From positions 2,503,001 to 2,567,000 of the forward strand of contig CM034112.1 of the NCBI GenBank assembly GCA_019914945.1: 64,000 nucleotides of DNA, in the 5' to 3' direction. Positions within the stretch are counted from its first letter, which is position 1. Every line of letters begins with the position of its first letter. The notes below the pieces were generated by a model. The model made no database searches, was not told the DNA's origin, and saw only the letters and a program-made list of their open reading frames with translations. A program made the translations under genes and the position numbers. This DNA is from Typha latifolia. Its lineage: Eukaryota > Streptophyta > Magnoliopsida > Poales > Typhaceae. Shown piece after piece: positions 53,301 to 64,000 of this stretch.

Positions 53301-56300
53301 ATATATGAGTAATCTTTATTTTCTTATTTTCTTGTCATTTTTTTTAATTTTTAGAAATGTTTATGCATTTTAAAATAATATTATGAATTTTACGTAATTA
53401 AAAAATAGTTGGTCCAATATGAGCAATCAATACGGCCGATAAGTAATATTTTTTTGAACAGCCCATCCTGATCCTGATACCAAGTTTTGAAACCTTGGTT
53501 TTTTTTATGTCTTTATCAATCTAAGCTAACAGGTATATGATGTTACATATATATGTACATGTAAAGAAGGTTATGTTATACTCTAAATTTGAAATGATAT
53601 CCTAATTAGCAGTGGAGAATTTGCCTTCTCATCGAGTAATCCTGCCACTCTAACTGCGTAAATATGCATAGTGTTTATCTTAGAGAATTACAATGTGTTT
53701 TTTCTGTTCTGAATCTCCTGATGGATGCAAATATTTATCTAATTTTCAGGTGCTGGGAAGTAATTCTTGTCTTGTTGATTTACCAGAAAAGGCACATGAT
53801 GTGAACTTGAGAGATTCAGCTGATGATGATACAATTACTTATTTGGTTGATACAAACAAGGGACAACCATCCTCTGGTTGTAGTAAAATGATTTCCTCAT
53901 TCCCAGCTGCAAATCTTGGTGATTTTAGTTCAAGTGGTGACATCTCTGCTACTGTAGCTGCAACTGATAGAGAAATCATAGGAGGCCAAGATCGATTTGG
54001 GCTCCTGCAGGGTACTAGTGTAAATGGCTCCTATAATATGCTCAGATTTTCATTAGGTGGGAAACAACTGAGCAAGAAACTAACAGTATACCATGCCATC
54101 AGCAGCGAACATATTCTTGATGACCAAGGTGAAAAGTATTATGGATCTGTCCGAGTAGTTGATAACAGCCAACTATGGAATGAGATATTCACCATAACAT
54201 ATGAAAAGGCAAATAGCCAGGTCCACAGGGCTTCTCCAGTAGATTCATCAAACGAGTCTGATAAATGTTTTAGAGGCGACGCAAAGGTTCAACATGAGTT
54301 ACTTCTTGATAGCATTTTGCAAGGGAAGCTTCTGTGTGATATTGAAAAATCTGAACCCACCTATAGTATATTGGCATTATTGCATATACTGGAGGGTCTG
54401 AATCAGCATTCTCCTCGTCTAAGAGCACAAGCAGTTTCTAATGATGTTGTTGTGGGGAAGATTACTAGTCTTGCTGAAGAGCATAAAACTAATTCCAGAG
54501 TCCCATTGGAAGAGTTCATCAATAGTAGGCTAACTCACAAACTGAATTGGCAGATTCAGGATGCTTTTGCACTGTGCACTGGATTTCTCCCACCATGGTG
54601 CAATCAGTTGGTTAAGGCATGCCCTTTTCTATTTCCCTTTGAAACAAGGAGACAATATTTCTATTCCACTACCTTTGGACTCACCCATGCCTGGCATCAT
54701 CTACGACGACAGAAAAGAGCTGATAGTGATATCCATCGTTTTGAAAATGTAGCAAATATTGCCAAATTTCGGCACCAGAAAGTTAGGATATCTAGAAACC
54801 ATATCTTGAGTTCTGCTGGCAAAGTTATGGAACTGTTTGCGGGTCAACAGGCTGCTCTTGAAGTAGAATACTTTGGCGAGGTTGGCACTGGATTGGGCCC
54901 AACCCTGGAATTTTATACACTCTTGAGTCATGAGTTGCAAACAGCTGAACTTGGCTTGTGGAGGTCAAATTTTTTTATAGTTAGTTCTGTTACACAAAAC
55001 ACTGGGGGTGAAATTGATGAGCATAGTGCTTCTGATGCAAAGAAAAATGGAACAGATTATTCTGTTGGAAAAAGTTTCGTACAAGCTCCTCTTGGCTTGT
55101 TTCCGCGCCCTTGGCCTGCTAACTCAGATGCTTCTAGAGGTAGCCAATTTGTTGAAACTCTCAACTATTTCTGTCTGGTTGGTCAAGTTATAGCAAAGGC
55201 CCTGAAAGATGGACGCCGTGTGGACCTGCCGTTCTCACTGGCTTTTTATAAAATTATTCTCGGTCAGGTAAGTTGGTATTATCTTATTGCATGCTTTAAT
55301 TTAGCTTTTATCTTTTGATATTCTCTAAATAATGTAGGCTCATTGCTATAGATATTCTTCTGTTTTAGGAGCTTGATTTGTATGACATTCTTTCCTTTGA
55401 TGCCGAATTTGGGAAGAATTTGCAAGAAATGCAAGATATTTTCTGCCGTAAACAATTTGTAGATGCAATGGCTGATGATAATCAAAAGTCAATTGCTGAT
55501 CTACATTTCCACGGAGTTCCCATAGAAGATCTGCATTTAGATTTCACACTTCCTGGCTATCCTGATTATTTTCTCAAAGAAGAAGGAAACACAATGGTAT
55601 TTTCACCAAGAATCTCCATCAGCTTTCGTATTATGTTGGTACACAATGATGCTTATCTTTGGAGGCTCTTATCTTTGGAGGCTTTAGCAGGTTAACATTA
55701 ACAACTTGGAGGAGTATATATCCTTGGTTGTGGATGCGACTGTCAGGACTGGAGTTATGCGGCAAATACAAGCATTTAAAGCAGGTTTTAACCAGGTGAA
55801 TTTCAATTTTTCTGTTCTTCAAATGCCACTAAATATTTTCAGGAATCTGGTTAACTTCTGAAACTAGGGTAGATCATTTCTGACTCTGTCAATTGTTTAA
55901 TGCTCTCAACTGATTGAGCTTTGTCCTGGTAGATACACTCTTTTGAACTAAGTTCATGCCTTCTAAATCCACGTTTTAGAAGTTTCTTCTGACTGTTTAG
56001 ATCCAATAGCCAACATATGATTAGTGAACTACCCTTTTGAAGGTACTTGAGTAACTTTGTTGTCTTCTTAGGAACTGTTTCACATCTTGTTTTATTTTAC
56101 TTATTTGACTCTCTTCTAATTGGAGAAATTTTTTCAGTATAAAACTTGTTGAAAATGATATGGAAGTCTTTCTAGAGGCTAAGGATGGCTTAGACTTAAA
56201 AAATAACTTACAAGATGATGAGAGAAAAATCATGCTTTCAACTTGATTCAGTTTTTGCAATAGAATAGACTTCTAAGCAAATCTAATAAGACATGAAGGG

Positions 56301-59300
56301 CTTGAAAATGGAATTGAAGATCAGGTTCTAGGCTTCATAGAATCTTAAAAATGTTCCAGAAACTCGTCTAATTATATAGTTTGCTCTATCTTTAGCCTTC
56401 TGATCAACTATGATCCTTGACTAGTAAGGAAAGCGAGCTTTGTATACCACTGAGTTCTTAATGATTATAAGTTGGTGTTCTAAATGAATGTAGAGTACTA
56501 TGTGAATGTTTGGAGGATGAGCAAGCAAAAGAGGAAACTAATAGATTGGATATAAATTCTGGAGTTAAAGGAGAGGATAGGTTGAAGATATCATTCCATC
56601 ACATGAATTTGCATCCTAGGAGGAAATTAATAAACTCTACTTTGTTTGGTGAATTTGCATGCACGTATTAGTGTAATCTGAGTTGACTGAAGCTAAATGT
56701 TCTTGGCCTTAGTGTTGCTAGCTCGCAGCGACAGGAGACACTTATGATCCATTTAAGTAGCATTACCCACATGATTTTTGTTCGCCATTCAATTCCTGTG
56801 AAAAATCATAGGCAACCATATATTCTGGCAACGTTTTACAGACTTGTGTAGTTGTCTCACCAATCCTTTTGAAAAGAGGAAATAAAGAGTCATCAATAAA
56901 CCACCCAAGGCAGAGTGCATAAATTGTTTGCTAATGCTGATTTAGCATAGGTTGAAATTCAGTGTTTTTTTATTAGATTCCTAATTCTTGGATCTCCAAG
57001 TAGTTCGTTTAATCAATAGAGGTGCAATAAGCTAGAGGTTAACCCCTTTTTGTTGGTAATTCAATTCATGCACCAAGAGAAAGACAAACAATACAGAAAT
57101 TTTCTTTTATTCCATAATTTTTTGGAGTACGTACAAATCATTTTCTGGTTCTACTATAGTGTCATTGCACAGCACTATTGTAGCCATAAAGAACTTTGCT
57201 ATCTTCGTAGAAGAGTTCAAGTGGAAGCCAAATAGCTAGAAAGTCGAATTGTTTTTTCAAGAGTCTTACCTTTGCCATTTTCTATTTCCCTAGAAAGGTA
57301 ACCTCTTTGGCACAACTATAGTAGCAAGTGGGTTGAACTCATTTTATCCTATGTCCAGGCCGAGCCTTAAGCCTATGTTTAGTTTGAGGCCAGAGCTACT
57401 CTCTGAACTTGGCTAGGGACTCGTTACTGTATTTAGTAATTAAACATAATTTATCCCTAACCAAATTTACTCCCAAATAGAAGGGAGAGAATAAAATTGA
57501 ATTCAAATTACATTACAAATTTACTCCTAAAATAGTTTTTATTTATATTTTATAAATTTAATAGTAATATTTTGGTACTATTTACATGACATACCCTTAA
57601 TTTCATAAAAAATAAATATTTTTCACTTTTTATGTCACATCAAAGTAATAATGGTATCTCTATTAGAATTTTTTTTCTCATATATCCTTAATTTTCCTCC
57701 AAAATAAACACCTTTTCCTCTAATTTTTTTTAAACACTTACTAAATCCATAATAGCCTATTTCTTAACAAAAAAATGTAACATTGCACATGTGCTTATAA
57801 CCCCGCAAACGTAAAAAAAAATGTTAACATTAGTAGTTGCGGGCTTACAACTGCAGAAAACACACGAGCCCATACCAAAATAAAAAATACAAAAATAACG
57901 ATAACCTTAGTGCATATAGGTTTACAAGTTATGAAATACGGATATGGAATATGGGGATATGGAGATACGGATATGGGAATATGACAAATTCCTAAAAGTA
58001 ATATACAGATACACCAATAAATAAATAAATTAATATATTTTTAATATGTTGTCAACTAATATAATATATAGTAAAAAATGATTATATCCCAGAAATGATA
58101 AGATTAAAGGAAAGAAAGCTACAGATGTAGTATCTATATGCCTAAAACTTAAGAATTATATTATAACAAAAATTGATATGAAATTTAATATTAGTGAAAC
58201 AATGAAATCTAATTCAACTATTAATCTACAATTAATTTAGATTTTTAAATGGCTTTCAAGTTATATATTATTTCATTATCAAATAAACAAAGCCTTACAT
58301 ATAAGAATGATTGGATAATCATATATGTCTTATATCATCTGTTAGCTAAAAAAACAAATTGGATAATCAAGAAATGCATCAGAGCCATATCCTGCCGTAT
58401 TGGAGCCGTATCAGATATTAAAAGTAATTTTTTTTTTAATTCAGATACTCCTCTAGTCGTATCTAATACGTATCGGACAGTCCAATATGCATCGAATACT
58501 GGTACAAAAAGGTATATGAAGTATCCGTGTTCCATACTTATAAGTCTTAACATTGCAACCATGCGGACTTAAGGCTTGCAAGTCCACAATCAGTTTGATT
58601 TATTTCGAAAAGGAAAAAAGAAACTATCATTTGAAAACAAAAATTTAATAATAATATTTTGGTAATAACATACCTCAAAGTCAAAGGATCAAATGGTATT
58701 TTGGTCTAGTTTATAACTTTATATATCATCAATTCCCCCCAAAACACTAATTTTTTTTATTTTTTTCATGTCACATCAAAAGTAATAATTATAATCTTAG
58801 TTTAGTTCATAACCAAAAACCTAATATTCTTAAATTAATTTAAGGTACCTAAAATGAGACTAAGAAAATGAGTGTAGCTAACCGCATTCAGATCTTAGAC
58901 TCAAACCAAATGGAGCCTTAAGGTCCTATTATTTTGTTTAGACTCTAATGTTTAGTTCTTCTAGCTCTAATGGTCCTCTTTTGGAAAAATAATAACAGGT
59001 TTTTGACATCTCATCTCTGCAAATATTTTCCCCACATGAACTGGATTCCTTACTTTGTGGTCCAGAAGGACTGTGGGAGGTAATTCTCTAAATTTATGTC
59101 AAATATATTTTTTTGTGTATTCTTCAGTTGTTTCAGAATTAGAAGCTAATTTTGTGCTGTTTTCTGCAGCCTGGTTCGTTTGTTGAGCATATAAAGTTTG
59201 ATCATGGATACACAGCAGAAAGTCCTGCAATTGTCAATGTATCTACCTCCTTAATTTGAAATGGTTTTTTTTTCATGTAAAACCTAAATTTGCAGAAATT

Positions 59301-60741
59301 GTGGAAGGATTGCTGCCTTTTCATAATTTCTAACACAATCCTGATTAGGAAAAATCCCCTCAATGCCCTCACAGTTAGGATTTGTCACTGAAAGAAAAAT
59401 GACTGGTTAAGTAATATGATTTCAGTTCTTCATATAGCTCTTTCTTGCAAAGTTTTCAAATTGACACCCATATAATTTCAATATTCAATGAGAGTGTTTG
59501 CAAAAATATTAGCACAACTCTGGACTGGGAATATCTTCAGGCTGAGATACAAAGAACATTATTAACTATTAAGTGCACTATCAGAGTAAGATTATGGAAA
59601 TATTATGAACTCACATTTGATTTGTACAATTCTTTATCTTTTCCTCGTCCTTTCTGTTTCTTCCATTTTTTCCACTAGTTGAAACTGGAAGGAAATTTCT
59701 ATTATTGATGAAACTCCTAGATTTGGCAAGGAAGGTAAGCAACCGAGGAGAGTCTAGTTGCTAGCATATGATTAGGTAAAGTATTTTTAACTCATTTTAT
59801 TTCAACAGATTTCCTGTAACATTTTACCTGATTATTTTGAACTATGCTAGATGATGACTTGATGGAAGCGTCTATCAGAAACTAGCAATATGATATGGTT
59901 TTTGTTTAACAGTTTTGTTACAATGGTAGGTTGTATGCAAATTTACTGAGAGAGAAGGGGCTATAGCATATAACCTTACATAACTTGCCTGTTATTTCTT
60001 CTAAATGGAATTTGCTGGTGAGGGCTTTTTGAAGTCTTTTGTTATAATAATTGTTTCTAGTATTGTGCTGCAAATAGATATAGCATTATGAGCTTATTGC
60101 ACAATTCATGATAAAATATAAAAGTTTGCAAGCAAATGTCCCAACAGAGAGTATTTTTCCACACAGTTTTCATATTGCTGATTGCCTACTTTCCTTTTTC
60201 CTTTCTTTTTCCATCTGCAAGCATTAAACAATCTCATTTGTTATTCAGCTACTTGAGATACTGGGCAATTTCACCTTGTATCAGCAGCGTGCGTTTTGCC
60301 AGTTTGTGACTGGTGCCCCAAGATTTCCACCTGGTGGTCTTGCAGCATTAGACCCAAAGTTAACCGTTGTGAAAAAAGTACACAATTTTATCTTTGTATA
60401 TCAAAAGTTTATCTGGTTCTTTTTGGTGCTCAATCTGATTGCCACTATCTCCAATTTAATCTGCTTGGCAGCTTCCTTCAGTGGTGTCAAACACCCCATC
60501 TGGTGGGGCCAGGGCATCTATATCAGTTGATGACGATCTGCCTAGTGTAATGACTTGTGCCAATTACCTCAAACTTCCTCCCTATTCAACCAAGGTTCGC
60601 CATATTATTGCTACAAGTTCTTTCAGAATTTTCCTTTTCCTTCAAGAAATTTTCACAATCTTTTTTGTCTTGCAGGACATCATGTACAAGAAACTGCTTT
60701 ATGCCATTAATGAAGGCCAGGGATCATTTGATTTGTCGTGA
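47163..60741 (+). CDS. UPL4: HECT-type E3 ubiquitin ligase, UPL3/UPL4 clade (probably UPL4)
   Basis: Sixteen exons: 47163-47756, 48040-48150, 48625-48741, 48841-49008, 49087-49248, 50742-50990, 51082-51203, 51321-52638, 53750-55267, 55369-55596, 55691-55795, 58999-59079, 59170-59238, 60249-60377, 60472-60594 and 60676-60741. All phases fit, giving 1719 aa. The N-terminus has poly-Ser (SSSSSSSSSS) and poly-Asp runs. Armadillo-like repeats follow at about residues 90-480 (VMEAVPLLTDLLQYHD, GSPLGAKTL, IYEIVNLTNELLPSLP). The HECT domain occupies about the last 400 residues, with EVEYFGEVGTGLGPTLEFY, EEYISLVVDATV and the catalytic Cys, about residue 1686, in VMTCANYLKLPPYS, then NEGQGSFDLS at the end. 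The N-terminus is much shorter than in UPL3, which favours UPL4. Splicing after exon 6 needs a GC donor (CAG|GCCTGT). UPL3/4 proteins ubiquitinate nuclear regulators; this substrate is unknown. Confidence 0.93.
48194..48576. mobile_element. MULE-type MITE, copy 2, in UPL4 intron 2
   Basis: 383 bp with perfect 19-bp terminal inverted repeats: GAGTTTTTGACCAAACTAG at 48194-48212 and its exact reverse complement at 48558-48576. A perfect 10-bp target duplication, GTTCTTTTTA, stands at 48184-48193 and 48577-48586. No coding capacity. Perfect ends suggest a rather recent insertion. Confidence 0.93.
49249..50741 (+). other. UPL4 intron 5 (1.5 kb)
   Basis: An AT-rich, T-tract-containing intron with GT-AG ends. 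I see no exon or element with clear ends in it. Confidence 0.5.
52826..53499. mobile_element. TIR-type repeat in UPL4 intron 8
   Basis: The left end has GATTCCAGTTTCAGTCAATC and the right end read backwards AACCAAGGTTTCAAAACTTG. The interior has CGGCC/CCGAAA words and then a GA-rich block. It shares end words and layout with the repeat in the SKP1 intron (3423-4192). Confidence 0.5.
57371..58917. mobile_element. TIR element, copy 2, in UPL4 intron 11
   Basis: The left end reads GCCTATGTTTAGTTTGAGGC. The right end read backwards reads GGCTCCATTTGGTTTGAGTC. Both sides are bordered by TTAA. The first 300 bp are similar to the element at 45578. It is interrupted by another MITE at about 57929-58541. 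Confidence 0.55.
57929..58541. mobile_element. MITE nested in the intron 11 element
   Basis: The left end has GTTATGAAATACGGATATGG. The right end read backwards has ATAAGTATGGAACACGGATAC. The inverted ends enclose AT-rich DNA and a further CGTATC/GATACG block. The target duplication was not resolved. Confidence 0.5.
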
Positions 60742-62108
60742 GATCAAAATACTCACCAATACTCTACAGTTCCTTCTACACTGTATAGTTAAGCTGTGCT
60801 ATGGGCTTACCAGTATTTGGTCAAGCCTTTGTGCTGCTTTTGTTCATTCTTACTCCTGCAACTGTCTAATATCGGAATCCTCCAAATGCTGTCAGTTTTG
60901 ACATTTTGCTGCCAAGCCCTGACATGTATTGGTGGGTTTTGTCGCAGGCAATATTCCTGTGGATCATGTACATTCTTCATCTTGTGGTAAATTTTGTTCT
61001 TTTTGTTTCAAAGTTTCACTGTTAAAAATAAAATTCTCAAAAATCACTGCGGGAACTTCTGAAGGGGAAACACAACTCCAGTAAAGATTGTTAACTGCGA
61101 TATCGCATGATGTGTTGATTTATACTAACATTAGATGCTATATGAATCATTTGGTGTTGTTCCAGCTTTATTGCACAGATTATGGCTATACTTGTTCTAT
61201 CTACCTAGGTGACTGCAAACTCGCAAGCCAAATTATGTTTATATTATATCTCTTCATGATTTCTTGCATCCTGTTTCTCGGATGGTATATCTAAAGGAGA
61301 GGATGTTTGTGCAACCAAAATAGTTCGTGTGTCCAACGTCCCATTTCCTCACGGGGCTTTCTTTATGCTTAATGGATTTTCAGATTTTGTTAAAGACTGT
61401 TGGGCGATAAAGGCACTGACTACTTTTTTGGCTCAATCACTTGTAGCAGAATCTAACTTTCAACCTGTTAGGGTATTATTGTAGTCAAATCATCATTACT
61501 TCGGCAAGTTCCAGGTTATGGGATTACAGGCTTCAATCAGTAATTGAAATCTTATGATTATTTGATCCCACTTTAGCTGTGTGAATGAACTATTTTTTGG
61601 AGCTCTGTAATGAAAAAGAAAACCAAGTGTACATCAAAAGCCCAGAAACCAAACTTGCATTCTGCCAACTTTCAATCGATCTAGAGATCTTTCTAAAGAA
61701 AACTTAGATGATATGAAGTTGTAAAGGTCATTGAGATTAAGATCAACTTCTACTCAGTCCTTATAAGAACGCAGAGTGCCATTTTAGCATAAATCCATCG
61801 AACAAGTAAGACAAAGAATCTGATGAGTTTGTACAATCACAACTATGATGCAGCAAACGCTTACTTTATAGTCTGGATAGAGTTGCAAAGGAGATTTAAT
61901 TAATCAAATTCAAAGAACTTCCTACTCAACAAAATAGGAAACACTTTCTTGAAACAAATAGATATCTCTTTTCACCTATTATCATCACATAACTCAAACC
62001 CGACCGAGATCGTCTTTCTAGTCATCACAGGTATTACATCTCAGTAAGATTCCTGGAAAAAGAATTAAAGAAGAAAACAGTCCAAAAACTCAGCAAGTAG
62101 TGATGCAA
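60742..62108. other. Convergent intergenic region: UPL4 and beta-galactosidase 3' flanks
   Basis: No gene. The beginning presumably carries the UPL4 3' UTR and the end that of the beta-galactosidase gene. Short open frames here have no domain. Confidence 0.4.
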
Positions 62109-64000
62109 TCACTGCTTCTTCTTCCGTGAACATTTAGCTTGAACTGCGAGAGTGCTCGTCGTCCCGGGACACTCGATATCCGCGCCGTAGGCATCATGCG
62201 AGACTGGTAATTCGCAGGATTTTTTTCCCAAGCACAGCTGCTCAGTAAAAGAGAGAGAAAAGAGAGGGAAAACTAAGTTAATTGACGTTTAAATTAACTA
62301 CTATTTGAAAAATATCATCCTATCATTTATGTCTACTTAAATCACCTATTCTTAATTAAGAAAGGACTTCGAAAGCTATCTAATATCACCCGATATCATA
62401 GTACAAGAAAAGAAAACAATTATAACATGCATCTATAATTATTGCTGAACGTTGACAAAAGTAGCAGTATACAACGGAAGTGACCTTCTCAGCGATGTCC
62501 TTGGCCTGCGGTGCGTGGCAAGTCCCCGCCCTGAAGCTACCACAGACGCCCATGGGGTTGCCGTAGCTGGCGAAGACGATCTTGTTGATGACCTTGTCGT
62601 CCGGGCACTTGAGAGTGGCCTGCGGCTTGACATCCTCCCCGCCGACGGCCTTGATCTGGCTGTTCTGCCTCGCCCACGACTTGATGTGCGCGGGGTTGAA
62701 CTCGGAGACGAAGGTGCAGATGTTGTCCCTCTTCACACTCGTGATCACTATGTCCTCCGGCTTCCCGCCGTGCTCCTCGAAGATCACCAGCAGGTTGTTG
62801 CTGGACTTCAAGAAGGCCCGGGGGACGTGGTACCTGCACCATCGATTAGAAGAATCTTGAGAAGGCGAGGGTTATTTCTTTAGCATGTACACCCCTCAAG
62901 GCTACTTATCTATAGAATTTGATGTTCTAATTGGTATTTGAGAGGCAAATATGAAGCTCTAACTTACATTGATTGAGAAGGCTTTCCGAGAGGATTGAGA
63001 TAGGATACCCAGTAACGGCCGATGCATTCGCCGTTGACCCATGCCAGGCCTTTCCCCATGCTGCTCATATCCAGAGCAATGGGGTCATCTCCATTAGGAG
63101 CATCGAAGTATCTCTGAGATGATAAAAAACCAAGTGTATTCATGTATCAGACTATATATCAGTAGTTGTTGCTCTTCAGAAATCAATGCTGCTCTTTCTA
63201 AGACTACTGTGAGATTAATGGAGATCTTAGCCAATGAGTTGTTTGATCCTATAGTCATTTATAAGTAACCTTAGCACTATGAATCTTGTGTTGTTTTCAT
63301 CTGCTATGAGATTGGGATCAATTTCAGATACCTTGTACCAGGTAACTGGAGTGGCACTAGTAGCCTTAGTCCATTGAACATGGCTTGATCCTTCTTCATT
63401 GTAAATTCCTAACTTCTCTCCAACCAATCCAACCTGTGGAATATTAAGTTGTTTGCCACGTATATGATTGATTCAATTAGTAGTGTAACTAAGAGGAGCA
63501 AGTACTGGATGATTGATTGCAAATACCTGATGACCCCAACGATTGGCAGACAAGTCCAGAGTCCCTGTGTTCAGACCTTGGATTGCGACGGTATGAACAC
63601 CAGCCGTTCGAAGTTCCATGTAAGCTCCGCTATCCTACACGCGAGAAGAAATTAGAGATATTACGATGACTCAGTGATCAAAGAGGAGATGAATAGAAAA
63701 GGAACACAGTTCTGATTCTATTACCGGTAAACCGACTGTCAAGCCCAAGAGAGAGATGTTGTTAGTTCCTGCTTGTAGATCCATGGGCTTCTGGAAGACG
63801 AAACTTTTGTCAATATTTGTTCCATGTCCAGTTCCTGCAAAGTGCCATATTAGGATCAGCATATTCATTATGCTTGGCAACGAGTTCATTCGCCGCTAAA
63901 TTGAAAGATAGCTATGTCAATTAAGTTAACATCTGAAATATATGAGAAATATGAGGATAACAGAGTTACCTATGTAAATTCCATTGACAAAGGCATGCAT
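62109..64000 (-). CDS. BGAL: Beta-galactosidase (GH35) with C-terminal SUEL lectin domain, 3' part
   Basis: Seven exons are visible: 64000-63970 (cut by the window end), 63834-63725, 63634-63527, 63433-63332, 63113-62968, 62833-62485 and 62237-62109. All are GT-AG and in phase. The visible 277 residues start [10 protein letters not shown] and contain [15 protein letters not shown] sequence ([19 protein letters not shown]), the jelly-roll sugar-binding region of plant GH35 enzymes, then [10 protein letters not shown] and FEEHGG. A Cys-rich SUEL/galactose-binding lectin domain follows, with [26 protein letters not shown] and AVQAKCS, and the protein ends SRKKKQ. Plant BGALs remove galactose from cell-wall pectin and glycans in the apoplast. 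Only part of the family has this lectin tail. The catalytic half lies beyond 64000. The acceptor of the last exon could be three bases earlier, adding one residue. Confidence 0.93.

Overview
The window is plant nuclear DNA. Genes are split by GT-AG introns with AT-rich spacers, coding exons are GC-richer than their surroundings, and every recognisable protein is a land-plant type. A non-grass monocot is my best guess. The Rho GTPase ends in Cys-Ser-Ile-Leu, an ending I associate with monocot ROPs, and the peroxiredoxin genes have GC-rich exons. No base-level evidence fixes the species.

Layout from left to right. The 5' part of a chloroplast NiCoT-type transporter gene (minus strand, cut by the window start) shares a 398-bp divergent promoter with an SKP1 gene (plus). 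Next come three minus-strand genes: a zinc-sensing group F bZIP (bZIP19/23 type), a 148-aa class I ubiquitin-conjugating E2, and a 197-aa ROP/RAC GTPase with one GC-AG intron. From about 23.3 to 40.7 kb lies a tandem array of four 1-Cys peroxiredoxin (PER1/rehydrin) genes, one per 4.6-5.1 kb. Beyond it an 11-exon MCM10 gene (minus) is head-to-head with a 16-exon HECT E3 ligase of the UPL3/UPL4 clade (plus, 13.6 kb). The window ends inside the 3' half of a GH35 beta-galactosidase gene with a C-terminal SUEL lectin domain (minus).

The most interesting region is the peroxiredoxin array. Copies A, C and D have almost identical coding exons and introns while B is diverged, yet upstream sequences pair A with B and C with D, so the array looks like a mosaic made by unequal exchange or conversion. 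Copy A carries two compensating 1-bp indels that rewrite four residues. Copy B has lost its native stop codon and 3' UTR to a hAT-like repeat. All four units carry two copies of a 16-bp near-palindrome with ACGT-type half sites, and the end of intron 1 has a G-box cluster.

The spaces between genes and several large introns are filled by small DNA transposons. Some have clear terminal inverted repeats and target-site duplications: a Mutator-like MITE with a perfect 10-bp TSD in the UPL4 gene, a TAA-flanked Harbinger-like MITE nested in another element, and a hAT-like element carrying a GC-rich minisatellite.

The neighbours NiCoT, bZIP19/23, UBC, ROP and BGAL also cluster, as I recall, in Arabidopsis near AT4G35010-AT4G35080 and AT2G16730-AT2G16800, so the ends of this window look like an old conserved block. 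Three genes belong to the ubiquitin system (SKP1, E2, HECT E3), but nothing in the sequence shows that they are co-regulated.
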